The position numbers were made by a program, and so were the translations under genes. A stretch of 6,970 bases of DNA from Oceanospirillaceae bacterium UBA2001. Lineage in GTDB: Bacteria; Pseudomonadota; Gammaproteobacteria; Pseudomonadales; Balneatricaceae. Numbering within the stretch: the first letter of the stretch is position 1; the number at the start of each line of letters is the position of its first letter. The notes below the pieces were generated by a model. It saw nothing but the letters and a program-made list of their open reading frames with translations, did not search any database and was not told the origin of the DNA. The stretch is from assembly GCA_002335115.1 (NCBI GenBank), contig DDCR01000108.1, positions 1 to 6,970 on the forward strand, read 5' to 3'. Positions 1 to 6,338 of the stretch are shown here, one piece after another.

Positions 1-1095
<1,095 letters not shown>

Positions 1096-1131
1096 ATAAT
1101 TTAATTTTTAGTTAATAATGTTGGAGATAAT

Positions 1132-1461
1132 ATGAGTTTTTTTATTGAATCAGCCGTAGCCGAAGGTGGCGCAGCCCAAGGTGGTGATCCAGGTTCTTTA
1201 GTCATTATGATGGTGATTTTTGCGGCCGTTTTCTATTTTATGATTTGGCGTCCTCAATCAAAGCGCACCAAAGAGCATAAAAACCTAATGAGTGGCTTGT
1301 CCAAGGGTGATGAAGTGGTCACTAATGGCGGTATGATTGGAAAAGTGGCTAAAGTGAGTGATGATTTTGTGACTATTACCTTGGCAGAAGGTATCGACTC
1401 CCATTTCCAAAAAGCGGCTGTGGCCTCTGTGTTGCCCAAAGGCACCATTAAGTCGATCTAA
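1132..1461 (+). CDS. yajC: Sec translocon accessory subunit YajC
   Basis: YajC is a small inner-membrane protein that associates with SecD and SecF and with the SecYEG/YidC holotranslocon. Its exact role is unclear even in E. coli. The protein has 109 residues, the usual length. It has a short glycine/alanine-rich N-terminus, one membrane segment (about residues 22-39), the family hallmark RPQ straight after it (40-42) followed by a basic stretch, and a soluble domain with GDEVVTNGGMIGKV (59-72). The start is supported by GGAG at 1123-1126, five bases before the ATG. It lies between tgt and secD on the same strand, the standard gammaproteobacterial order. Nothing in the protein looks abnormal. 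Confidence 0.96.
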   Translation: MSFFIESAVAEGGAAQGGDPGSLVIMMVIFAAVFYFMIWRPQSKRTKEHKNLMSGLSKGDEVVTNGGMIGKVAKVSDDFVTITLAEGIDSHFQKAAVASVLPKGTIKSI

Positions 1462-1498
1462 ATTTGCCGTGTTAAAGCCTTAATTGGACGGCACATTT
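1460..1498 (+). repeat. Inverted repeat just after the yajC stop
   Basis: The arms 1460-1470 (AAATTTGCCGT) and 1488-1498 (ACGGCACATTT) can pair at 10 of 11 positions around a 17-base loop. The left arm begins in the yajC stop codon. In RNA this would form a hairpin in the 86-base yajC-secD gap. The role is unknown. It could protect the 3' end of the upstream message or tune secD expression. The pairing is read directly from the sequence; the function is inference. Confidence 0.5.
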
Positions 1499-1500
1499 GT

Positions 1501-1522
1501 AGCCGGCAATGGGGCTTTTTTT
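1501..1522 (+). terminator. Weak terminator-like element between yajC and secD
   Basis: AGCC at 1501-1504 can pair with GGCT at 1513-1516, and seven T residues follow (1516-1522). A 4-bp stem is short for an intrinsic terminator. The 3' arm and T-run could instead pair with AAAGCC at 1474-1479, inside the loop of the preceding inverted repeat (GGCTTT is at 1513-1518). It may act as a partial terminator or attenuator that lowers secDF relative to tgt-yajC, or it may be chance. Confidence 0.25.
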
Positions 1523-1536
1523 ATGACTCGTTTTTC

Positions 1537-1542
1537 AAGGAA
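1537..1542 (+). promoter_or_regulatory. Ribosome binding site of secD
   Basis: AAGGAA lies five bases before the GTG at 1548. It supports GTG as the start codon, which also gives the expected N-terminus (MLNHYPLWK, compared with MLNRYPLWK in E. coli). Confidence 0.75.
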
Positions 1543-1547
1543 AGCCT

Positions 1548-3434
1548 GTGTTAAATCATTATCCCTTATGGAAAAACCTACTCATTGTTGTGGGATTGGC
1601 CCTTGGTGGGCTGTATGCGCTGCCAAACTTATACCCAGATGACCTGGCTATACAAATCTCTGGAGCAAGAAGTGCTACGGTCATTGATGACCGTGTGCTT
1701 GATGAGGTAGTTTACGCTTTAGGCGAAGCTGATCTGAGCACCACAGGGGTGGCGTTAACTGATAAAAACGTACTCGTGCGTGTGACTGATTCTGAATCAC
1801 AATTGCGTGCTAAAGCGGCTTTGAGTGATGCCTTGGGTGATCAATATGTGACCGCACTCAACTTAGCCCCTACTACACCTGATTGGTTAACTAACTTGGG
1901 CGCTGGTCCAATGAAGCTCGGCCTAGATTTACGCGGTGGCGTTCACTTTTTGCTTGAAGTCGATATGGTGCAAGCGGTGTCTCAACGCTTAGACGTGTAT
2001 GTCAGTGAAATTAAAACGGCCCTGCGAGCTGAAAAACTGCGCTATCGTGCGGTATCTCGTGAAGCTGATGGTAGTTTACGAATTAAATTTATGGACGCCG
2101 AGGTTCGTGACCAAGCACGCTCTGAACTTAAGTCAAATTACAGTGAATTTCTAATGAGTGCTGAAGATGCAGAGGCTGATGGCGCCTATTACCTGCTGGT
2201 TAGCTTGAATGAATCTACTGTGCGTGAAATTGAGAACTATGCGGTTAATCAAAACTTAACCACCTTGCGCAATCGGGTTAACGAGCTGGGTGTGGCAGAG
2301 CCACTAGTGCAGCGCCAAGGCCGCAACCGTATTGTGGTGCAGTTGCCTGGAGTGCAAGATACAGCCGCTGCAAAGCGTGTACTAGGCGCCACAGCTAACC
2401 TAGAATTTCGCTTAGAAGCCAAGCCAGGTGCGGCTCGAGTAGCCATTGAGGAATTTACCTTTAGGTCTAATCCTGAGCGCAAAGCAAACTTAGAAAAAGA
2501 CCTAATTATTAGTGGCACCAGTGTGTCCAATGCACAGTCTAACTTTGATGAAACAGGCTCACCCCAAGTGAATATCGACCTTGATGCTCAAGGTGGTAAG
2601 TTAATGAATCGCATCACGCGCAATGCGGTGAAACGGCGCATGGCGGTGGTATTTGTAGAACATAAGTCACGCATCAAATTGGTCAAAAAAGAAGGCCAAC
2701 TGGTTGAGCAGCGTCAATCTTATGTAGAAAAAAGTATCATTTCCTTAGCCACTATTCAAACAGCCTTGGGTAATAGTTTTCGTATAACCGGTCTTGATGG
2801 AGCGGGCGAAGCCTCAGAGCTAGCGTTATTGTTACGGGCGGGCTCTCTTGCTGCGCCCATGTATTTCGTTGAAGAACGCACAGTAGGTCCGAGTTTAGGG
2901 CAGGAAAATATTGACCTTGGATTAACTTCGGTACAAATTGGTTTGGCCTTAGTGGTTGTGTTTATGATGGCCTTTTATGGTGTTTTTGGCGTGATTGCTA
3001 ACGTGGCCCTAGCCTTTAACTTACTATTGGTTGCGGCCGTGATGTCATTATTGGGCTTTACCTTATCTCTGCCTGGCATTGCGGGTGTGGTGCTCACCGT
3101 GGGCATGGCGGTGGACGCCAACGTGCTCATTTTTTCTCGGATTAAGGAAGAGCTAAAAGCGGGTATGGCGCCTCAATCAGCTATTAATGCAGGTTATGAA
3201 AGGGCATTCAGTACTATTTTTGATGCCAATATCACTACCCTTTTGGTGGCCGTTATTTTGTACGCTGTGGGCACAGGCCCGATTAAGGGCTTTGCAGTGA
3301 CCTTGTCTATTGGCATTGTAACCTCCATGTTTACTGCCATTATGGTAAGCCGGGCCATGGTCAATGGGGTTTATGGTGGGCGAAAAATTACTGACATTAA
3401 AATATGGCCTTTATTTATGGGAGCAGGCAAATGA
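1548..3434 (+). CDS. secD: Protein translocase subunit SecD
   Basis: SecD works with SecF as a proton-driven inner-membrane motor that helps pull secreted proteins through SecYEG into the periplasm. The 628-residue product is slightly longer than E. coli SecD (615). It has a first membrane segment at about 8-26, a large periplasmic domain containing LGLDLRGGVHF (Asp 127) and LRNRVNELGVAEPLVQRQG, and a C-terminal RND-type membrane bundle at about 463-605. The conserved intramembrane Asp of VDANVLI (Asp 523) is present, as are the FDANITT and GTGPIKGFA signatures. The start is GTG with a good ribosome binding site. The stop overlaps the secF start in ATGA (3431-3434), implying translational coupling and matched amounts of the two subunits. 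No defect was seen. Confidence 0.97.
   Translation: MLNHYPLWKNLLIVVGLALGGLYALPNLYPDDLAIQISGARSATVIDDRVLDEVVYALGEADLSTTGVALTDKNVLVRVTDSESQLRAKAALSDALGDQYVTALNLAPTTPDWLTNLGAGPMKLGLDLRGGVHFLLEVDMVQAVSQRLDVYVSEIKTALRAEKLRYRAVSREADGSLRIKFMDAEVRDQARSELKSNYSEFLMSAEDAEADGAYYLLVSLNESTVREIENYAVNQNLTTLRNRVNELGVAEPLVQRQGRNRIVVQLPGVQDTAAAKRVLGATANLEFRLEAKPGAARVAIEEFTFRSNPERKANLEKDLIISGTSVSNAQSNFDETGSPQVNIDLDAQGGKLMNRITRNAVKRRMAVVFVEHKSRIKLVKKEGQLVEQRQSYVEKSIISLATIQTALGNSFRITGLDGAGEASELALLLRAGSLAAPMYFVEERTVGPSLGQENIDLGLTSVQIGLALVVVFMMAFYGVFGVIANVALAFNLLLVAAVMSLLGFTLSLPGIAGVVLTVGMAVDANVLIFSRIKEELKAGMAPQSAINAGYERAFSTIFDANITTLLVAVILYAVGTGPIKGFAVTLSIGIVTSMFTAIMVSRAMVNGVYGGRKITDIKIWPLFMGAGK
3419..3423 (+). promoter_or_regulatory. 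Ribosome binding site of secF, inside secD
   Basis: GGGAG lies seven bases before the ATG at 3431 and within the last secD codons. It favours 3431 over the in-frame upstream ATG at 3404. The resulting 323-residue protein equals the length of E. coli SecF. Confidence 0.7.
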
Positions 3435-4402
3435 GTGGCATAAAGATTATTAACTTTATGGCCCTGCGAAAAATTGCAGGGGCTTTGTCTATGGCCCTAG
3501 TGCTTGGCGCTTTGGCCTCTTTGGCCATCAATCAGCTCCAGTTTGGTCTAGATTTTACTGGGGGTACCTTAATTGAAGTAGGCTACGAACAAGCGCCTAA
3601 TTTAGTTAATGTGCGTGTGCAATTGCAGGACGCTGGTTTTGATGACGCCGTAGTGCAAAACTTTGGTTCCGAAAAAGATGTGCTGGTGCGTTTAGGTCAA
3701 ACCTTTAACGACAAAGTGGGCCAACAAGTGCTGTCGGCTTTGCAATCAACTGCTGCTTCACCAGTGGAGTTGCGTCGTTCGGAGTATGTAGGTGCACAAG
3801 TGGGTGAGGAGCTCACCGAGCAAGGCGGTTTAGGTATGTTGCTGGCGCTCGGCATCGTGATGATCTACGTTGCCTTGCGCTTTCAAATTAAGTTCTCAGT
3901 GGGTGCGGTAGTTGCCTTAATTCACGACGTGCTCATCGTGCTAGGCATTTTCTCGATCTTTAAGCTCGACTTTGATCTGACTGTTTTGGCGGCAATTTTG
4001 GCGGTGATTGGTTACTCCCTCAACGACACTATTGTGGTATCCGATAGAATTCGAGAAAACTTCCGTAAAATGCGCAAGGGTACGACCATTGAAGTCATCA
4101 ATGAGTCCCTGACCCAAACATTGGGCCGCACCTTGGTCACCTCTATTACGACGCTATTAGTGTTACTGGCGCTGTTAATCTTTGGTGGTGAATTAATTCA
4201 TGGCTTTGCTTTGGCATTAATGATTGGCGTTTTGGTAGGCACCTATTCTTCTATCTATGTGGCAGTCAACGTGCTGTTATTGCTGGGTATTACCAAGGAA
4301 GATCTAATTGTACCACCCAAAGAAGAAGTCATTGAGGGCGAAGGATTTGAAGAGGGTGAGGGCTTTGAGCAGGATTTAGAAGCAGACCTAGATCGTCCTT
4401 AA
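3431..4402 (+). CDS. secF: Protein translocase subunit SecF
   Basis: SecF is the partner of SecD in the proton-driven SecDF complex of the inner membrane. It has a first membrane segment at about 14-34, the LDFTGGT motif at 40-46, a small periplasmic domain ending near EYVGAQVG (118-125), and a five-segment membrane bundle from about 133 to 285. Conserved residues include HDV (165-167) and Asp 199 in GYSLNDTIVVSDRIRENFRK, plus the LTQTLGRTL stretch (227-235). The start at 3431 overlaps the secD stop by 4 bases. The C-terminal tail (about 293-323) is strongly acidic and carries a twofold EGEGFE repeat, unlike the short lysine/glutamine tail of E. coli SecF. The gene ends before a strong terminator, so it is probably the last gene of the operon. 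Confidence 0.96.
   Translation: MSGIKIINFMALRKIAGALSMALVLGALASLAINQLQFGLDFTGGTLIEVGYEQAPNLVNVRVQLQDAGFDDAVVQNFGSEKDVLVRLGQTFNDKVGQQVLSALQSTAASPVELRRSEYVGAQVGEELTEQGGLGMLLALGIVMIYVALRFQIKFSVGAVVALIHDVLIVLGIFSIFKLDFDLTVLAAILAVIGYSLNDTIVVSDRIRENFRKMRKGTTIEVINESLTQTLGRTLVTSITTLLVLLALLIFGGELIHGFALALMIGVLVGTYSSIYVAVNVLLLLGITKEDLIVPPKEEVIEGEGFEEGEGFEQDLEADLDRP
4334..4369 (+). repeat. Tandem 18-base repeat coding EGEGFE twice
   Basis: Two adjacent 18-base units (4334-4351 and 4352-4369) encode the same hexapeptide, SecF residues 302-307 and 308-313. The units differ only at third codon positions (GGC/GGT, GAA/GAG, GGA/GGC and GAA/GAG). This suggests an old duplication held at the protein level rather than a recent slip. 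It lies in the cytoplasmic acidic tail of SecF. Confidence 0.8.
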
Positions 4403-4434
4403 AGTTGGGTTTTAACGGCCCTCATGCTTCTTTT

Positions 4435-4466
4435 AAAGACATGGCAGAGAAACTGCCATGTCTTTT
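4435..4466 (+). terminator. Strong intrinsic terminator after secF
   Basis: The arms AAAGACATGGCAG (4435-4447) and CTGCCATGTCTTT (4453-4465) pair perfectly over 13 bp around the 5-base loop AGAAA. A short T-rich tail follows. The element lies 32 bases after the secF stop and 32 bases beyond the stop of the converging suhB-like gene. It may serve both strands, though the T-tract is better on the plus strand. Confidence 0.88.
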
Positions 4467-4498
4467 ATCATTCATAACATATCACTCAGACCTTAGCA

Positions 4499-5287
4499 CT
4501 AAGCGCTATGTAAGGCTTTGAGCATAAGCTTGAGCAGTTTGGCATTCGCACACACTAACTCCCCATTATTCATGGCAGAACCACCTGCAAAGTCTGCAGC
4601 GAGGGCGCCAGATTCTAATACCAACAATAAACCCGCGTCTGCTGTGTCATCAATATTGCTGTGCCACAGCGTATCAATGCGACCAGCAGCCACATAAGCT
4701 AATGCCATATTGTTACTGAGTTGGGTGTAGTTAGTGGCGCCTTGACTGAACAAATAACGGCTTATGGTTTGGCCACGATCGAAATCTGTCAAGTCTTCAC
4801 GGTTTTGGTTGCCACCACCAAACACTTGGGCGCCGTCTAGGGTGGCGCGCTTGCTGGCGCGAATACGCCGGCCATTGAGTTGCGCGCCGCGGCCTCTGCT
4901 AGCGCAGAACTCTTCACCGCTAGTGGGGCAGACAATAATTGAGTGAGTCAACTTGCCTTCCTCATAGCAGGCCATAGTCAAGGTGAACATGGGGAGGCTA
5001 TGGGCATATTGATCAAGGCCGTCAATGGCGCTAATGCGCCAAACTTTAGTGGGTGTTTCTGTGGGAGCATTCATCTCACCAGCCACAGAGCCAATTACGG
5101 CTTGCTCTGGGTGCGCTTTATGTATTTCATAGGCTATCGTGCGCTCAGCACCTTCACATTGCTTGCGCAAATGGGCATCAAGTTCCTGGCCTTCTTCATG
5201 AATAAGATCCAGCCGTTCCATGGATCTGACGAGTTGTTCACTAGCAATACGCGCGGCACGCAGGCCAATGTTAATTAGCGGAAGCAT
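4499..5287 (-). CDS. suhB: SuhB-type inositol monophosphatase homologue with degenerate active site
   Basis: The 262-residue protein aligns end to end with E. coli SuhB (267). Shared stretches are the N-terminal NIxxRAARxA, the region around RGRGAQLNGRRIRAS (131-145), ALAYVAAGRID (195-205), the LLLVLESGALAADFAGG stretch (220-236) and a C-terminal NAKLLKLML helix. The Mg-binding residues of the phosphatase are mostly lost. TEESGE of E. coli is GSVAGE here (66-71), so Glu67 and Glu68 become Ser67 and Val68. DPLDGTTN is SAIDGLDQ (86-93), so Asp84 becomes Ser and only the second Asp (Asp89) remains. The conserved Asp44 position is Arg41, and the WDFAAGE motif is replaced by DDTADAGL (213-220). 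The frame is intact, so it is not a broken gene. The position, divergent from trmJ, is the normal suhB position. E. coli SuhB also binds NusA and acts in rRNA antitermination and ribosome biogenesis, a role reported not to need phosphatase activity. I infer that only such a role may survive here. The start has a weak AAGG ten bases upstream. Confidence 0.85.
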   Translation of the reverse strand: MLPLINIGLRAARIASEQLVRSMERLDLIHEEGQELDAHLRKQCEGAERTIAYEIHKAHPEQAVIGSVAGEMNAPTETPTKVWRISAIDGLDQYAHSLPMFTLTMACYEEGKLTHSIIVCPTSGEEFCASRGRGAQLNGRRIRASKRATLDGAQVFGGGNQNREDLTDFDRGQTISRYLFSQGATNYTQLSNNMALAYVAAGRIDTLWHSNIDDTADAGLLLVLESGALAADFAGGSAMNNGELVCANAKLLKLMLKALHSA

Positions 5288-5297
5288 GAATGAAATA

Positions 5298-5301
5298 CCT
5301 T
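5298..5301 (-). promoter_or_regulatory. Weak ribosome binding site of suhB
   Basis: AAGG on the minus strand lies ten bases before the ATG (5287-5285) and eight bases after the BoxA-like element. A factor bound to BoxA could therefore hinder ribosome loading. The long spacing and short match make it a weak site. Confidence 0.45.
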
Positions 5302-5309
5302 AAAGTTTA

Positions 5310-5318
5310 TAAAGAACA
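5310..5318 (-). promoter_or_regulatory. BoxA-like element in the suhB leader
   Basis: The minus strand reads TGTTCTTTA, matching 8 of 9 bases of the E. coli rrn boxA core TGCTCTTTA; T in place of the third-position C is a pyrimidine-for-pyrimidine change. It lies 22 bases upstream of the suhB start and downstream of the predicted transcription start, so it would be transcribed. BoxA RNA binds NusB-NusE and, with SuhB, NusA and NusG, forms the Nus complex. In E. coli the suhB leader carries a BoxA through which the Nus factors repress suhB. The match is seen directly; function by analogy is inference. Confidence 0.6.
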
Positions 5319-5319
5319 G

Positions 5320-5333
5320 GACGCAATCGCGTC
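5320..5333 (-). promoter_or_regulatory. boxB-like hairpin directly before BoxA
   Basis: On the minus strand GACGC (5333-5329) and GCGTC (5324-5320) form a perfect 5-bp stem with the 4-base loop GATT. It ends one base before the BoxA-like element. Hairpin then boxA is the order found in E. coli rrn leaders. The stem could form at the very 5' end of the suhB transcript. It may be a structural spacer, an RNA-stability element or chance. Confidence 0.45.
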
Positions 5334-5343
5334 GACGGCGCGC

Positions 5344-5352
5344 AGTATAGCA
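5344..5352 (-). promoter_or_regulatory. Extended -10 promoter of suhB with GC-rich discriminator
   Basis: The minus strand reads TGC followed by TATACT (5349-5344), a good extended -10 (5 of 6 to TATAAT). I see no convincing -35 at 16-18 bases upstream; that space is mostly T-rich. The bases after the -10 are GCGCGCCG, a GC-rich discriminator of the kind seen at rRNA and ribosomal-protein promoters that respond to ppGpp. The start would be near 5337-5332, giving a leader of about 50 bases that contains the hairpin and BoxA. Confidence 0.55.
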
Positions 5353-5362
5353 AAAAAGGACT

Positions 5363-5384
5363 AAAAAAACCCAGCTGTGGCTGG
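5363..5384 (-). terminator. Minus-strand intrinsic terminator-like hairpin upstream of suhB
   Basis: On the minus strand CCAGC (5384-5380) pairs with GCTGG (5375-5371) around the loop CACA. A flanking T-G wobble pair is possible, and seven T residues follow (5369-5363). It lies upstream of the predicted suhB promoter and downstream, in minus orientation, of the trmJ start. It could block antisense transcription from trmJ into suhB. If suhB has a second promoter farther upstream, it could act as an attenuator. The T-run might also simply be promoter-upstream AT-rich DNA. Confidence 0.45.
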
Positions 5385-5401
5385 AGAATTGCTCTCAAAA
5401 C

Positions 5402-5430
5402 ACGACAAAATGGCGGAATATCGCTATTAT
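5402..5430 (+). promoter_or_regulatory. Candidate sigma-70 promoter of trmJ
   Basis: ACGACA (5402-5407, 4 of 6 to TTGACA) is separated by 17 bases from TATTAT (5425-5430, 5 of 6 to TATAAT). Transcription would start near 5437, about 36 bases before the chosen trmJ ATG. It does not overlap the predicted suhB promoter, so the two divergent genes could be controlled separately. Confidence 0.4.
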
Positions 5431-5472
5431 CCTGTCTTCAATATTTATTCACTTTTTAGGTTAGCTGCTTTC

Positions 5473-6228
5473 ATGCAAAATTTAATGGCCAATGCGCGCA
5501 TTGTCTTAGTAAATACCTCACATCCTGGCAATATTGGTGGGGTGGCTCGAGCGATGAAAAACATGGGTATTCACAACTTGGTATTGGTGGATCCACAAGA
5601 ATTTCCAAGTGGCAAAGCGGATGCCCGTTCAGCGGGTGCAAAGGATGTTTTGGCTAACGCGCGAGTGGTCAACACCTTAGCGCAAGCCATCGAAGGGTGT
5701 GGCTTAGTTGTGGGCACTAGCGCGCGCAGTCGCAATATTCCATGGCCTTTATTAGACCCAAGACAAACGGCAGCACAAGCACTGTCTGAACTACCAAAAC
5801 ATGAGGTTGCTTTTGTGTTTGGGCGTGAAGACCGAGGCCTCACCAATGATGAATTACAGTTATGTAATTGTCATGTCAATATCCCTTCCCACGAAGACTT
5901 TAGCTCCCTCAACCTAGCTGCTGCAGTACAAGTGATCACCTATGAATTGCGCATGGCGCTGTTGGCGGTAAATAAAGGAGAAGGGCCCACACCCATTTGG
6001 GGTACTGAGTGGGATGAAGAGTTGGCAACCAATGACCAAATGGAAAAGCTATTTGAGCACATGCAAGAAACGTTAGTGGAGGTCGAGTTCTTAGACCCAG
6101 AAAACCCGCGTCAGTTAATGGCGCGCCTGCGCCGATTGTATGTGCGGGTGCGTATGGATCGTATCGAGCATAATATCATGCGAGGTATTTTGACGGCGAT
6201 TCAGCGCACGTTGAAAAAACCACGTTAG
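5473..6228 (+). CDS. trmJ: tRNA (cytidine/uridine-32-2'-O)-methyltransferase TrmJ
   Basis: TrmJ is a SPOUT-family enzyme that uses S-adenosylmethionine to methylate the 2'-O of nucleotide 32 in the tRNA anticodon loop. With the start at 5473 it has 251 residues (246 in E. coli). Family motifs, numbered from this start, are NTSHPGNIGGVARAMKNMG (14-32), VGTSARSR (80-87), FGREDRGLTNDEL (116-128), which forms part of the knotted SAM site, and SSLNLAAAVQV (144-154). The C-terminal extension contains LMARLRRLYVRVRMDRIEHNIMRGIL, typical of TrmJ rather than of shorter TrmH-type proteins. An in-frame ATG at 5377 would add 32 residues with no family counterpart and lies upstream of the candidate promoter. 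ATG 5473 aligns with the E. coli N-terminus, though ATG 5485 is also possible. The ribosome binding site is poor (AGG at 5458-5460). It is divergent from suhB and followed by cysE. Confidence 0.95.
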   Translation: MQNLMANARIVLVNTSHPGNIGGVARAMKNMGIHNLVLVDPQEFPSGKADARSAGAKDVLANARVVNTLAQAIEGCGLVVGTSARSRNIPWPLLDPRQTAAQALSELPKHEVAFVFGREDRGLTNDELQLCNCHVNIPSHEDFSSLNLAAAVQVITYELRMALLAVNKGEGPTPIWGTEWDEELATNDQMEKLFEHMQETLVEVEFLDPENPRQLMARLRRLYVRVRMDRIEHNIMRGILTAIQRTLKKPR

Positions 6229-6240
6229 TCACCATATAGA
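6211..6240 (+). promoter_or_regulatory. Candidate cysE promoter at the end of trmJ
   Basis: TTGAAA (6211-6216, 5 of 6 to TTGACA) and TATAGA (6235-6240, 4 of 6 to TATAAT) are 18 bases apart. A second -10-like TATAAG lies at 6246-6251. Transcription would start near 6247, leaving a leader of about 90 bases that contains the hairpin at 6271-6300. The match is moderate and the -35 lies in coding DNA. The gap has no terminator with a T-run, so cysE may also be read from the trmJ promoter. Confidence 0.3.
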
Positions 6241-6270
6241 TTTCATATAAGCTCCATAACGCAGACAACC

Positions 6271-6300
6271 TGTCCAAATAGCATCTTAGATGCCTGGACA
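6271..6300 (+). promoter_or_regulatory. Strong two-part hairpin between trmJ and cysE
   Basis: TGTCCA (6271-6276) pairs with TGGACA (6295-6300), and inside it GCATC (6281-6285) pairs with GATGC (6289-6293) around the 3-base loop TTA. An asymmetric internal loop (AATA against C) separates the two stems. No T-run follows, so it is not a standard intrinsic terminator. It could be an RNA-processing or stability element in the trmJ-cysE message, or part of a cysE leader. I recognise no known riboswitch. Confidence 0.5.
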
Positions 6301-6325
6301 AAGTGTTAGTTCTAGCCCTTTTAAT

Positions 6326-6330
6326 GAGGA
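6326..6330 (+). promoter_or_regulatory. Ribosome binding site of cysE
   Basis: GAGGA lies eight bases before the ATG at 6339 and supports that start. Confidence 0.65.
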
Positions 6331-6338
6331 TTTTGGTC

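Noticed and set aside
1501..1522. A full terminator separating yajC from secD
   Set aside because: The stem is only 4 bp and the genes form a conserved operon. It is listed only as a weak or attenuator-like element.
3404..3430. secF starting nine codons earlier at ATG 3404
   Set aside because: The added residues have no family match. The ATG at 3431 has a good ribosome binding site, the classic ATGA overlap, and gives the E. coli protein length.
4764..5278. Plus-strand open frames opposite suhB (60 and 111 codons)
   Set aside because: They are antisense to a well-supported gene, show no recognisable domain and have no ribosome binding site. They are shadow frames.
4499..5287. suhB-like gene as a decayed pseudogene
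   Set aside because: The 262-codon frame is uninterrupted and near full family length. Structural regions are conserved, and a promoter and leader are in place. The loss is confined to active-site residues.
5310..5333. Start of an rRNA operon, because of boxB-boxA-like sequence
   Set aside because: No rRNA sequence follows; the module leads directly into the suhB-like coding region.
5377..5472. 32-residue N-terminal extension of TrmJ from ATG 5377
   Set aside because: The extension has no TrmJ counterpart, covers the candidate promoter and the hairpin, and lacks a ribosome binding site.
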